Source: Allacma fusca (lineage: Eukaryota; Arthropoda; Collembola; Symphypleona; Sminthuridae). Taken from it: 64,000 bases of DNA. Positions 11,901 to 23,200 of the stretch are shown here, piece after piece (the first letter of the stretch is position 1; every line of letters starts with the position of its first letter). The position numbers and the translations under genes were made by a program. Location: positions 33,962,250 through 34,026,249 of the forward strand of contig OX359249.1 of NCBI GenBank assembly GCA_947179485.1, written 5' to 3'. The notes beneath the pieces were generated by a model, which made no database searches, was not told the DNA's origin, and saw only the letters and a list, made by a program, of their open reading frames with translations.

Positions 11901-14856
11901 ATCTCGGTATTCGTTCAACCCCAGCCCAAGTTCCTAACCAAGAGGTCTCTTTTTGCTTGGGGTAATGCGGTATTTCTATTAATCTCAAGCTTTTTATTTA
12001 TGTAAAGGTTTGACTGACAAGGAGTCTGAGCGTGTGAGCATATGTTCATAACTCAAATCAGCAGACTCTCTCGTAGCTACTACCGGTTCCGTTCTGACTT
12101 GCATATATTCATTCATTGTCTATTGACTGCCTGTTGTTTGCATGGATAGTTGGTCGGAGTAATTGTGAGTTAATTTTGGATGAGTCTTTGATACTTTGAA
12201 GAAGATGTGGTGGTAAATGTAAAATGTAATACAAATACAAGTATGGACAGATGAGTAAACATGTATGCCCATAATGAGCTACATAAATTCTCGCTATTGT
12301 GAGGTGAATGCTGTAGTGATGTCGTTTTCTGAGTGAAACCCAGACGTTTCATATTAAACAATATTTCCTTCATGGCATATTAAAATCTCTAGGAAAATTT
12401 CATACCAAGAGCGGACTGAACTTGTAAGGCATTTACAAAGTGAAGGTTTGAATGTAGTAGATATACGAACGTGGAGATATTTCAGCATACGTCTGCCTGT
12501 GTTTTGTTGTTTGTTGGTATGTATGTACTCATCTGTAATAATTTACTACACAGCTAAAAGCGTTTCTCTGAATTTTAATACTTGAATGAAACTGTGAAGA
12601 TACAACTGTACTAGCCCAGGAGTAGTGTCGGTATATGCACATGACTCTATGTAGAGGTATACCAGCGTGATACACTTTTTCTAAGGTCATTAAGCCTGTA
12701 GTAAATTTTTTTTCCTTACAAAATCCTTATAAAATTCTGTATTGCATTTAATTTCACGTACTTAGAGGTTAACTGATGGTTTTTTAACTTGCGTGCAATC
12801 TTGTTTTTACTTTATTATTGGAAGGTGTACAAAATGAAAACAGGCTTGATCCTAGTTCAAGATATTTACTACTCCGTCCACGTTTGCAAAAGAGCGACCA
12901 AGGAAATTAAAATGAAGATATAGTACTTGATGTATGTAATAGAAAATGTATGTAATCGATTATTACCACTTCATTATTTGGAACATATTACGAGTATGTA
13001 AGTTCATGATGGCAGTGCTGATAAATTCATTCAAGTGACCAGACAACTTCATTCCATAGAGTCACGCTGTCAGCATAAATACGAATTATTCCGTATGTGA
13101 GTTAGTACGAATGACATCATGCTACAATTGTAATTACAGAAAATATATCCCCATTCGGTATTATTGACGTTTAGCATCCTCCACGACTCATAAGTATGAA
13201 CTTTTCATACACCTCCACCTCTATCTGTATATGCACGTTCTCCGAGGGTTGAGTCAGACAATAAGTACTTTTGTGTGAGTATTCTTGTTAAGAAGATGAA
13301 TGTGTGCAATTTTGTTGGTAAATTATTTATATTTTGAACCTCATTAGAAAACTACGAGTATGATCAGAAGCATGGACTTTGGTTCGTAGGTCATTTGACG
13401 TGGGAATTTACTTTTGATTTAGACTGAGACGTCCAATTACAGAAATTGAAATTGACGAAAATTGAATATTTACTGATCTCAATATGCAATCATTTGAATT
13501 GCTTTGTTTGCAATTTAGTAAAAGTAGATTTTTTGCTGTATTTCCGTGTGTGTAGGATATATGGGTGTAGATTTTCTACGTGGATGTATTCTTGAGGTGA
13601 GTGGCTCGCGGTGGTAAAAAAACAAGTTATTGCACTGACAAATGATTTTACGGAGTGTCTCAGCATGTTTTTTTTGGGGGGAGAGAATCGCAACATTTTT
13701 TTCCCCATGTTGCTTCATTTAGGGTTAATAAAAGATGAAATTTCAGTTCAATAATTTGAATCAAATGCTATTTTTTGAAGGAATTCCACTGGTAATCGTG
13801 ACAATCTGTACTTGCTTGGATCCTCAAGTGTACCAGTCGGGGAGAGATGGCTGGTGTATTATTGCAGGTCATTTAAATCTACCCATGTACTATGCCGGTT
13901 ACCTTGGACCAGCCGCAGTGATGTTGTTGATCAATTGCTACGTGTTCGTACGAATTCTTCAAGTCTTGAACCAGCAAGGTGCGAATGTGAGGAAGCAGTC
14001 CAAGATGGCCCCACCTGAAATCAAGTTGGACAGCAGTGGATCGAAGCCACTCGACTGGAAGTCGATCAAGTCGACATCAAGTTTTTTCATGGTGTCTCCT
14101 ACACAAGTCAAAGGAGCGATAACGGTCATGGTATTACTGGGAGTAGGATGGATTTTAGGATTTTTTGCTATCGGACCATTCAAGCTGGTTTTTAGCTATC
14201 TCTTCTGCTTGTGTAATGCAGGTCAAGGGGTCCTCATCTTTCTTTTCAGAGTTCTTCTTCATCCACAGGTAATTTTCTGCTTGGCTGTCATTTCATTTTT
14301 GAAAAACATGCTTCATCGATGAGACCATTTGTTTTGCACGCGAAACATTACTCTTTCTCGTACTCGTGCTCAGTCTGGTTTATTTTCATGTCGTGTGTTC
14401 GAGCAAATCTTAGTATTGTTAAGTCGTTCATTTTAGGTTCCTCCACGCCTGGGTATCATTTAATATAGTTATTATTTACATTTAAGACCCCAATTTGAGA
14501 CTGCGTTAAAATTGACGATGGAATGAGACCCGAGGGAACCCTTTTTAAAAGTAGCGTATAGCAGTAAAATCTGACGGGGTGCCGTTCTAGTGCTCTGTAA
14601 TTATGTCTTCTCTTTGGGTTTGATATTGCAGGCCTCACGCACCTGGAGAAAAGCCTTCACTAAGGGATTCGCATTTGACTCTGACTTGACCAGCTTTTCT
14701 TCCTCCTCGAGAAAGAGTCATAGTGGACAGTCATGTTCGTCAACACCATCAACTATCTCCGCTTCTACCTCGGTGACCAACACATTAACCCGTTCTGACC
14801 CTTCGTCGACCAAATTGGCGGCTACATTGGCTTCATTTCTTCAGGCCCCACCGTAG
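5620..14856 (+). CDS. Adhesion GPCR (HormR-GAIN-7TM), 5'-partial
   Basis: This is a cell-surface receptor of the adhesion GPCR class, in which an extracellular region is joined through an autoproteolytic GAIN/GPS module to a seven-helix domain that couples to G proteins. Exons are 5620-5981, 7265-7949, 8767-9058, 11702-11961, 13781-14268 and 14632-14856. All junctions are GT-AG, the phases agree and together with one carried base give 770 codons plus TAG. Order: hormone-receptor domain, GAIN, GPS ending HLT, TM1, TM2-3, TM4-7, and a 75-residue Ser/Thr-rich cytoplasmic tail. The N-terminus is missing, because the first exon starts in mid-codon. I cannot assign a subfamily; the TM6-TM7 region reads more like the ADGRG/ADGRD type than ADGRA. 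It converges with the ZP gene at 19.5 kb. Confidence 0.92.
5982..7264 (+). other. GPCR intron; GTACT repeat inside
   Basis: Intron between the HormR and GAIN exons. Apart from a (GTACT)4 tandem at 6711-6730 I see no gene or structured element. Confidence 0.8.
6711..6730. repeat. (GTACT)4 short tandem repeat
   Basis: Four perfect copies of the pentamer GTACT, read directly. Intronic. Confidence 0.95.
7265..7949 (+). CDS. Adhesion GPCR exon: GAIN domain
   Basis: This 228-codon exon begins AWATLGHEL after an AAG acceptor at 7264 and ends in the first GPS strand, WVCVFWD, at the donor GATG|GTAAGC. It encodes the helical then beta-rich GAIN fold, with N-glycosylation sequons (NIT, NLT, NHT). Acceptor pyrimidines are weak, so the left edge is less certain than the right. 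The phase with 5981 is zero on both sides. GAIN catalyses self-cleavage at the GPS encoded in the next exon. Confidence 0.85.
7950..8766 (+). other. GPCR intron within the GPS
   Basis: The intron splits the GPS after its first Cys-containing strand. Nothing else was recognised. Confidence 0.85.
8767..9058 (+). CDS. Adhesion GPCR exon: GPS cleavage site, tethered agonist and TM1
   Basis: After an acceptor TTGACAG this exon encodes W, RGM, LQCESSHLT and TAFSVLLD, then about 36 linker residues and TM1 (SLLSSVGSALSITGLAITVL). HL|T is the canonical GPS cleavage triad and TAFSVLLD matches the tethered-agonist pattern. Two of the four usual GPS cysteines are absent: Gly-Cys is Gly-Met and the last Cys is Ser. 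The donor is TTCAG|GTGAGA. Confidence 0.88.
9059..11701 (+). other. GPCR intron between TM1 and TM2
   Basis: A 2.6 kb AT-rich intron with a (TG)8 microsatellite at 10532-10547. The open frame at 11087-11323 has no recognisable features. Confidence 0.85.
10532..10547. repeat. (TG)8 microsatellite
   Basis: Eight uninterrupted TG units, in the TM1-TM2 intron of the GPCR. Confidence 0.95.
11702..11961 (+). CDS. Adhesion GPCR exon: TM2 and TM3
   Basis: The acceptor TTTTATTTGTAG at 11701 leads to RCLRKERSNRILLNLSISL (ICL1 and TM2) and then YCLVPSALLHYLLLSSISWM (TM3). The TM3 Cys is the usual partner of an ECL2 Cys, found in the next exon as GWC. The LLHYxxLxxxSWMLxE signature is typical of class B2 receptors. 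The exon ends TGG|G at a GGG|GTAATG donor, just before TM4. Confidence 0.92.
11962..13780 (+). other. GPCR intron between TM3 and TM4
   Basis: A 1.8 kb intron, AT-rich; no other gene or repeat recognised. Confidence 0.85.
13781..14268 (+). CDS. Adhesion GPCR exon: TM4 to TM7
   Basis: This single exon carries TM4 (IPLVIVTICTCLD), ECL2 with GWC, TM5 (YLGPAAVMLLINCYVFVRIL), a long polar ICL3 of about 55 residues, TM6 (AITVMVLLGVGWILGFFAIG) and TM7 (FSYLFCLCNAGQGVLIFLFR). The TM7 N-x-x-QG motif is typical of adhesion receptors. The donor is CACAG|GTAATT. The first G of the exon completes the Gly of TGG-GGA, so the phase agrees with 11961. Confidence 0.93.
14269..14631 (+). other. GPCR intron before the tail exon
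   Basis: A 363 bp intron with a good donor and acceptor. Reading through it would give a short hydrophobic tail (VIFCLAVISFL) and stop at 14322. Confidence 0.85.
14632..14856 (+). CDS. Adhesion GPCR last exon: cytoplasmic tail and stop
   Basis: Starting after ATATTGCAG, the exon reads ASRTWRKAF, typical of helix 8, followed by a low-complexity Ser/Thr-rich tail with many potential phosphosites, ending LQAPP and TAG. There is no obvious PDZ ligand. At 75 codons the tail is short compared with latrophilins. Confidence 0.9.
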   Translation, partial: ASRTWRKAFTKGFAFDSDLTSFSSSSRKSHSGQSCSSTPSTISASTSVTNTLTRSDPSSTKLAATLASFLQAPP

Positions 14857-15852
14857 AAACTGTACTTAAAAGTACATATTCTGCTTGTAGGTACAAGTAC
14901 ATGTAACACTAACTCCATGTATGTGTTGGTTTCTGGTGCCAAATGAAACTTGCTGCAGTACAGTGCAATGATAGGTGTGTGTGAAATCTCTGCAATTATC
15001 TTTGCTGACGTTCATTGTAAATTGTATACCTACCTCTTCCTATTCTTTGCTTTTTTTAGCCCTCAGCCTCTTGTGACATTCTTTATAGGCGTGCTTTAAC
15101 CTCTGATAAAGAAGTAGGTAAGAATGTCCTTCCTTCTCGCACGTTGTAAAGTGTATATACATATCTCAACCAAACTTATTCTGCATCTACCACCCTCTCT
15201 CCCCAGTGAAATTCAAATAGGCAGTGGTTTTCACTTGGCACTTCTTTATTACCTGACGTTCTTATGTGATGAAAGTCATGACTTGTCATTAATATTCATG
15301 ACCTTTTCCACACTAATGTAATACTTGCTCTTATTCCGTGTTCATGAAAGATTAAAATACTTCATCTTCAAGTTCAATGTCTTGATGGTCTCCAAGTTCG
15401 GTATAGTTCAGGTGCTATTTCATGGACTATCTGTGTCTGTTAGCTTAAGTCACTGTGTTCTGACAGTTAGGACACAACACTCCATGTATGAAATATGCCA
15501 TGCATCATCAGGATTCCCAGCTATATGAGTAGTGTAGCTGAGTGGTTACAAGGAATGATTAAATTGGAAATTACCGTATGTTCAGACACTTATTTACTTG
15601 TCAATTAGCGTCATTATAACAACCCAACAGGGATCATGAGAGTTCAGTTATAGCTGTGACTGGTTGCGGCGAGTTAAGAATACGGTATAGATATATGTAC
15701 TGTTCAAGGGCGGTATGTCTGCTTGTTCCTTATCAGTGATCAGAAAAATGAACAAATCAAGATGAAAAATTTGAAAAAATGAGAGCATTCAATCTGTCGA
15801 GTTTAATTTCATGATTGAATAATTTCACTCCAGAATATGTCAGATATAAAAC

Positions 15853-15858
15853 AATAAA
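15853..15858 (+). terminator. Candidate polyadenylation signal for the GPCR
   Basis: The first AATAAA I see downstream of the GPCR stop, about 1 kb away. A second lies at 15909-15914 in a partly repeated context (ATAAAACAAT occurs twice). Use is inferred from position only. Confidence 0.3.
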
Positions 15859-18800
15859 TATCGTACTCAGGTTTCGTTTTGAAAATTACTGCATATAAAA
15901 CAATCACAATAAATAATATGCACCACACTTGGGAAAAACTGGAGTATCACGTGTACAACCTCTATTGTGGAGTTACCACAATGGATTTCCTGCTTACATC
16001 TATGTGTCTACTTTCAGAGCGTTTGGAAACATGATATAAATAACGAAATCTACTCGGGTGAATAACTGAATAAATAATTCCCGTGGCTTATCTCCCACTG
16101 TGATTTTATTGAAGCTAACCTATCTCTCTATTCCTTTTTCTTACCCTAACGTCGTTAAACAAGTTACTGCCACCTGATTCTGTTATTCAACTTGTGTCTC
16201 TCAACTCTCCACATCTACAATAGTTACATAATATGCAATTTTAAGGTACCAAGACGTTCCACAGTCTTGTTTATTCATGTTATTCGTTTGTCAAACATGT
16301 GATTATTAAAAAATACCTGGGAATGTTCTTCTGAAATAAATTACAGCCTAATCAGGAATGCATAGTTTAACTGAAACATCCTGACAATGAGTCCATAACA
16401 CAATCCTAACCAACTGCAAAATTTCATACTTGAAGAGTGACGATCTCAGAATATTTACGGAGGAGCTACCGCAAGGGTCAAAAGAATAACCCGTTGAAAT
16501 GTCTAAAAGGGTTAGCCCACCAAGCAGCTCACTTGAAGACACGAACATGGACATGTATGTAGTAAGTACTAATTGCTACTACCATCTGCAGGTACGGCTT
16601 CCTATTTGTTCGAATATGCAATGCATCATATACAAGCATTGAAAGAATGACAACCAAATCAAACTTGAAGTAAATCTGCTGTTAACAGCTACCTTCGCGT
16701 AAAAAAAAATCTAGTAGTTGGTATGCACAATTATAGGGAGTCCATATTGAAAACTCTTATTACTCCATAAAGTGATTTTCTTCTCGACTTCGCTCATCTT
16801 TTGCTGTCGGCAAAGAATCTTTTGGCCTGACCTTATGGTTAAGGCAAAAGACATAGTAAAAACTCAGGTTTTGCAATTCTCTTTGCATATTCACCATTTG
16901 GTTAAATGAAAATCAAATAATTGATGTGTTCTTCAGGGAATGTCTCACCCACAATTTTCGCTGATCGAAAATTCTTACCTGATAGTCAAGGAAATGAAAC
17001 GTTGTGGAATGCAAGTGATGGTTCAAGCCGAGATAATTTGTATACTTTGCATAGAAAATCGTAAGGAGAGAGCTTGAGATCTTTCGTCTTCTGTTTGAGT
17101 CTTTTATCCTTTGAGGACATGCATACTTGTTGTGCGTATATGTCTTACGTAAATGTAGAAGTGTGAGTGAGTATATGAATCATCTGTATGAATCTGTTGC
17201 GGTTAGCATTATTTTAAAGCTGTGCGTATGTGCTGGGGAGGAATGTATGTAAGGTACATATGCGCACTTGTAGTTTGGTCGCCTGAGAGTGTAGGGAGTG
17301 TGAGGAGTTGCGTATACATAGCTTAGTGGGTTTTGCCATGGGCATATCTTCTTGATATAATTAAGTATAGCTATGTGTATTGCACGTAGAGCAATGACAC
17401 AGGGTTACCATGCAAATAATTTCATTTCACTGGAGAGACTGTTATACTAACTATTCATCTACCTCAAAAATACCATAACGTTAAAAAAATAGAAAATCCT
17501 ACGGGGACATACAGATTTGAGACCGTGTATCATCTCAGCTGCGTGGAAATTAACGAAACCGGTTCCCCATCACTGTTAGTGCTGGTCTCCAGACCATGAC
17601 CTTCTTTAGTGTTTGTCTTTTGGAGTACAATGATGTGCCTGTGTGTGGATGATCTCGTTGTCTTTCTTTAAATCTCGTTTCTTCAAATAAAAGACGGGGA
17701 TGCTGGTATTAACCATACAACAAAATTTTACCATATGCAAAGATTTTATGCAGATATATGGAGCATCTTATAATAGATAGAAAATAAACTGCTTCCTTTT
17801 CCTTACTCAGCGTCATTGTTACTGCCTATTACTACTGATATGCGATGATTACCAACTCCAATGGAAACTATGGAGGATTTAAGAAAAAATTCCAACTGGC
17901 ATGCCCCATTCATTATCATCGTACATATGTACATATATCTGGCGGACTGTCTTCATGAAAGCAAGAGCATTTACAGTAGGCCCAATTAAAAGATGAATAT
18001 CTAAACCAGGATAGGTACTAAAATTAAAGGAAAGTGTATGCCCACACCACATAATAAGTAAATTATATCCTTACTTATTTGGCATGACTTCTAATAATGC
18101 TTACTTCCCTTCCAATCAAAGGATCATTCCCGGTTGTCCTATGTACATTTACCAACTTCACGAAACCTGCTGATGTTTTACAGAACAGTAATTTTCTTAT
18201 TTTGGTTATGGTTGGAAAATGTTCAAGAGCTCCTGCGTGCTTATTAAACACAATTAAATTACCCTAAAAGTCTCCCCATCGTTCAGGATGCATAAGAGTC
18301 AAAAAACTATTCTTAGGATGCATGCTCTAAAATCAATGGTTCTTTTATGTTTTTGGAGTCAACTTTGTTTTTTGCAGCTTCTATTATTATTGCAAATTTC
18401 TTAAAGCTAGCAGTGTCACAAAATCACCAAAGTAAATGCTCATACACAATTGATTTCAACTTTAAGTATAACATTTTTACTACTTTCTTATATAATACAA
18501 ACACAACCATGTCATTAACAAATAAATTATGAAAATAAATAGTAGGTCTTAAAAATAATAACATACAATAAATTAAACAATAACATATGTACGTACACAT
18601 CATTGCCATGCAGGTACTGGAACTGAAAGTCTAGTTGAAAGTTTTAGTGGAACGGAATGTTGACTAATTACTATATTTTTAAACTTCCCAAAAAATGGGG
18701 ACGATGATGTAGACATTTGGATAAAAATCTGTAGTTTTTTTTTCAGTTTATATATACAACAGGTTCCCGTCGCGTCAACAGAATGAGTACATATATTTAG

Positions 18801-19004
18801 GCAATCACAGAATGTGTGGTAAGATAATAAGCAACAACATCAGCCGACCCAGGAAGTAAGAGTGTACGCCTCCTTTGCATAAAGTGTATAGGTACATATG
18901 TGTACTCATCAAGATGACTTGCCGCTTGAAAAAACCTACTCAATCTCATTCTCTATTCATTGAGACTGTGTAGGTTGAGCCGTCATGCATTTTTCGGCTG
19001 GTTG

Positions 19005-19010
19005 TTTATT
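19005..19010 (-). terminator. Candidate polyadenylation signal for the ZP gene
   Basis: TTTATT on + reads AATAAA on -, about 475 bp after the ZP gene stop codon. It is inferred from position and word only. Confidence 0.3.
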
Positions 19011-19482
19011 GTTTAATTCTTCCACCATAGTAACGAGTAAATTTGAGAGATTTACTGTTTAATTTGAAAATTAATTTTGGCTTGTTTTATCACGAAACCA
19101 CGTATTGTTGTCCTCCTTTTGTCAACCTTTTTGGACTGGTGGTATTGTAAATTTCCATGCTCTATTCTCTGGCTCTAACCTTTTTTGAATTGAATGCATA
19201 TCGTCGGTTACGTATTTTTTTCTATGCTCCACCACGTTAAAAAAATCTAGAGTAAAAAAAAACCTACTACACAACAAAGACCAATATGGATATGAACCAC
19301 CTTCACCAACCATCACCGCTTTACCAAGAGAAAAAGACTCTGAATTGATTTCCAGTAACCAGACCGACAAGGTAACCCGTACCAAGCGGTGGAGACCGGT
19401 GAGAAAAAGTTGAACCAAAGAAAATTATAAATGTTAGGAATTGCCCAGTTGCATGTGTGTGACATAATGCAAAAATGACGGT

Positions 19483-20274
19483 TTATGAGAGTCTAGGCAG
19501 AGTTGTCATGTCGCTACTGACCTGCTGTAGGAATTTGCGTGAGAATTGGTGGTGATGAGGATTTGAGCTAGAGGTTGGCGGGTAGAAGTAATGAGGAGAA
19601 CTAACAATGTGAGCCTCTTCTATTTTTGATGCCGAGCGCTTACGTCTCCACAAGTATAACCAGGCAACAATCATGGCCATCTGAATGACAAGCAAGACAA
19701 AACCACAGAGAATAATGCCCATGCTACTTAAACAAGAACTGGAGCCCGCCTTGGTAACGCCTCCAAAATCCCAATTTCTATCTATATCATTAACTTCATT
19801 GGACTCAGGATTCTCTTCTTCAAATTTAAACCTGTCGGCAATGTGAATTCTATTGACAACTAACAGATTTTCGGGTAACTCGGCCTGGTCCTGAGATAAA
19901 TTATTAGACCAACTGCGTCGACGTCTTCTTCCGTAAGATTTCGCTTGAAGTATTCCTCCGGTTGAAGGATCCGATGGCAAAGAGCAGTCTACCGGTTGGC
20001 ATGATGGAAGGCAAGGAGTTAACAGAGCTTGGAATTGTACAACGGGTGAAGTGGGGAATTTGAACGCTTCGAATGGAGCTTGGAGTGCTTTACCATTTCC
20101 ACCCAATTGACTCACAGAGCCCATGATCGATGGATCCGTAGGACATCCTCGAGAATCAATTAAAATAATTTCAGCTCCATCTGATCCATCCATTGCTATC
20201 AGTTCTCGCACAAATATTTCGTAGGGACTGTTCTGATCCACAATCTCGAACCGAAGAGACAACGGGTCTCCAAC
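19483..20274 (-). CDS. ZP gene exon 4: ZP-C, furin site, TM helix and tail
   Basis: It starts VGDPLSLRFEI and includes SPYEIFVRELIAMDG, LIDSRGCPTD and AFKFP, the hallmark stretch of arthropod ZP proteins. Residues TPCLPSCQPVDC close the domain. YGRRRRRSW is a strong proprotein-convertase consensus; cleavage there normally releases the ZP domain for assembly. The TM segment MGIILCGFVLLVIQMAMIVA is followed by RRKR and a short His/Ser/Pro-rich tail. Confidence 0.95.
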   Translation of the reverse strand, partial: VGDPLSLRFEIVDQNSPYEIFVRELIAMDGSDGAEIILIDSRGCPTDPSIMGSVSQLGGNGKALQAPFEAFKFPTSPVVQFQALLTPCLPSCQPVDCSLPSDPSTGGILQAKSYGRRRRRSWSNNLSQDQAELPENLLVVNRIHIADRFKFEEENPESNEVNDIDRNWDFGGVTKAGSSSCLSSMGIILCGFVLLVIQMAMIVAWLYLWRRKRSASKIEEAHIVSSPHYFYPPTSSSNPHHHQFSRKFLQQVSSDMTTLPRLS

Positions 20275-23200
20275 CTAATTGACATTGGCAGGAAACAAAA
20301 AATAGATTCATCAGCAACTTGATATCCAATGTAATAGTCTAATGATTTTAATGCTTGCCATGTTACTACTACTACTACAATGAGGCCTTTGCCAGCTGGA
20401 AGCAGTCCAACGATCAAAGCATCATGGCAAATATAAAAACACTAGCAACTTACTTCCTAAACCTTATACAATTGTTGTTACTGTTTGTACTACATTGCTA
20501 TTACATAAACATCCCAGCTCCATCATCTGTTTTAAGAAAGTGTGCGGTAGAGACATAGTAGTATTTTACAGGCACAAGCAAAGCATCCCAGAAGACCCGA
20601 TTTAGAACAAATGCTGTACTGGTGAGAGCAGTCAAAATTTAACTGACCCTGAAGCGGATGAGTTATGTTACACGATGAAATCATCGCATAAAAAGGGCAT
20701 GGTACATAATTCTAAAAATCCTTCCCGACCGATCTACCCTCGAGGCTTCTAATTGTATGTACACAGCCTGTAATTAAGCTATATAATTTACGGTACCCAA
20801 CAAGTTACATCAGCACTAATTCCGAATTTTCTCCTCAACCGGTCAGCCTTATGACATGCCCTCACTGCAGTATTACGAGCTTCAAACAAAATGTACACTC
20901 AACAAATCATGTGCATACAAAAGGCTAAAAAGTATTACAATATCGTGACTGGTATATAAAATATAATACCCAAAAAATTACAGATACTATTTTAAACGAG
21001 TACACACACATGAATAGTTCTTAGTGAGTACTTGCAAAAATCGGTTATAATTTACAATACATAAGTTGTCGGAACTGACTTGCTGACAATGAAAAGCCCC
21101 AATCACAACAACAGGGTAAATGGCACAAGTTTTTTTTAAGATTACAACGAGCCTTCACTCGTGTGTCATCCCATGTTTGTACGTATGTCGGTACATCCAT
21201 AATTGTATACAACCGTGTTAAAGCTAGGGGTGAATTGACTTTTCTTCTATTTTCGTGAGGGATGCATGTACCCGCATAAAAGTAACACGATGTAAAAAAA
21301 GCTCGTCAACATCATGTGTGTAACAGACATATGTACATATGAACATGTTCGAGTTTTTTGCAGATGAGGAAGCTACTTCCCAAAAGAGTCCTATGCAATT
21401 GTCCAAGCTTATATTATAGCTAGAGGATATCTACAGTTACATATACGCCTTCGTTGGAACTAGTCAGGCGGCGGTAGAAGCGTGGTAAGAGGGCATGGTG
21501 TGCAATAATTGGAAAACGATTTGATGCTTTGAACATACCTGAGCTGTGCTAATATCTCCACCGGCTCGGTCTGTAATTCTCATGGTGACATTAGGAGCAG
21601 GAACAACAGCGGATTCACTTGCCATCGATTGAATTTTTCCGTTGACTTGTAGTTCAATCCCATGAGCAACACTTCTATTCTCAAGATGGAATGAGCACCT
21701 GAGGGCAAAACCTAAATCAGAGCTGGTCATGATCTGATCATGATGTTGGAGCACAAGGTCGGCAGCAAATCTTCCTGGTTCCTCCTGTCTTACACCGCAT
21801 GACGGGTCAGCATAGTCCATCTTCATTTCGAAAGTCATGCTATTTACGACGTCCACAACACAGGCATTCGGACGGGGTCGTGAGTAGACTTTACCATTGA
21901 AAATCTTGTTGGTGGTCAGCGTAGCCCGCAAATGGTTCGCCAGACAATCCAATGAAACATTGTAACAAGCACCACGCTCCCATGAAGAGCTAGCGTTCAT
22001 AATCAGGTATGGTTCCTCGACTTGAGTTACAGTTGCTGAAGCATGGTGACTTAACCGGCAAACGCCTTCGAAATCGAAAGTGTGGCATCTGAATGGAGCG
22101 CTTAGGCACAACTGTCGACATTCCTCAATCGTAGCAACTCCTTCATGTAGAGCATCCACAGTTTTGAGAAGGCGATTTTCAATTTTTCTAAACTCACACA
22201 TTTTACTTGGTTCTGGAACGCACTGACTCTCCAAGTAGTCAAAGTCCGGAGCAGCCGTGAATCTCAACGGTTGATTTAAACTGTAGCGATCCAGCTCACT
22301 CATTGTGCATATTCCAGTGGAATTTTCCCACCATGAGGATCTAAGCATGTAAAAAGGAAACAATGAGTTAATTATTACAGTATGAAAAGAGCACTCAGTG
22401 TGGAAAATTAACCTGTTCTAGTTTTACTGGTTGTGGAACTTACATATGTGTGTATGTATGTATGTATATATGTATGTATGACACTAATTTTGATTTTGGG
22501 AAAATAAATGGCTAATTTGAAAGAATAAAATTAAGAGACTGCTGAGATGACGACGTGACGGGAGAGTTGATAAATCTATTGAAAACATGAGCTATTATGC
22601 AAGAACCTAATCTAATCTGCTTATGAATGGTACGTACGCAAATTATACTCCTGACGCTGCCATGTCTAGAATCTACCAACTAGCACAAAAAGGATGAGGA
22701 GATGCATGAAACTTGCATTTCATCATTACAAATGTTTCCGTGCAGTCTTGAGAGGATGCGACAAGTGTGAGACCAGCAAAGCATTGTGCCTGGTTTGCCA
22801 TGTATGAGAAAAAGTAGTGCGATGAAGTATTGTGTTTACAACGTGCACAACGATGGGACAAAACTGATGAAAGACCATGGATGCGGCGATTCGGAAGCAA
22901 AGCAGCATCAAATAGGTAATTAATCTTGTGGACACATAGGGGTCCCACTCCTCAATCGATTTGCTTGCATTCCCATGTTCAATTATGCCATTCAGTATTT
23001 CATTTCAGCATTCAAAAGGTTTTTTTCGCGTGTCCATCACAAGTATGGATACATTTAGTCAGTGCCGTTAGGAAATGATGAGGCCGCACCCCAGCTGCCC
23101 CACGGCATTGTTGGTAAACTATCCCGTTTGGCCTTCTGGCCTTGCCTCGTCTGCAGAAACCATGGATAAAAGCCATTGACCACAATAACCTACTAAAAGG

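Larger units (their letters stand above)
14857..19482. other. Convergent 3' flanks of the GPCR and ZP genes
   Basis: This stretch must contain the 3' UTRs of the GPCR (from the left) and the ZP gene (from the right). AATAAA words lie at 15853 and 15909 on + and at 19010-19005 on -. Frames at 15124, 16348, 18347 and 19122 lack recognisable protein character. No transposon ends or RNA gene were seen. Confidence 0.6.

Noticed and set aside
19122-19418. 98-codon minus-strand frame just after the ZP gene stop
   Set aside because: It lies in the ZP 3' UTR, has no domain and is not joined to the gene by a splice site.
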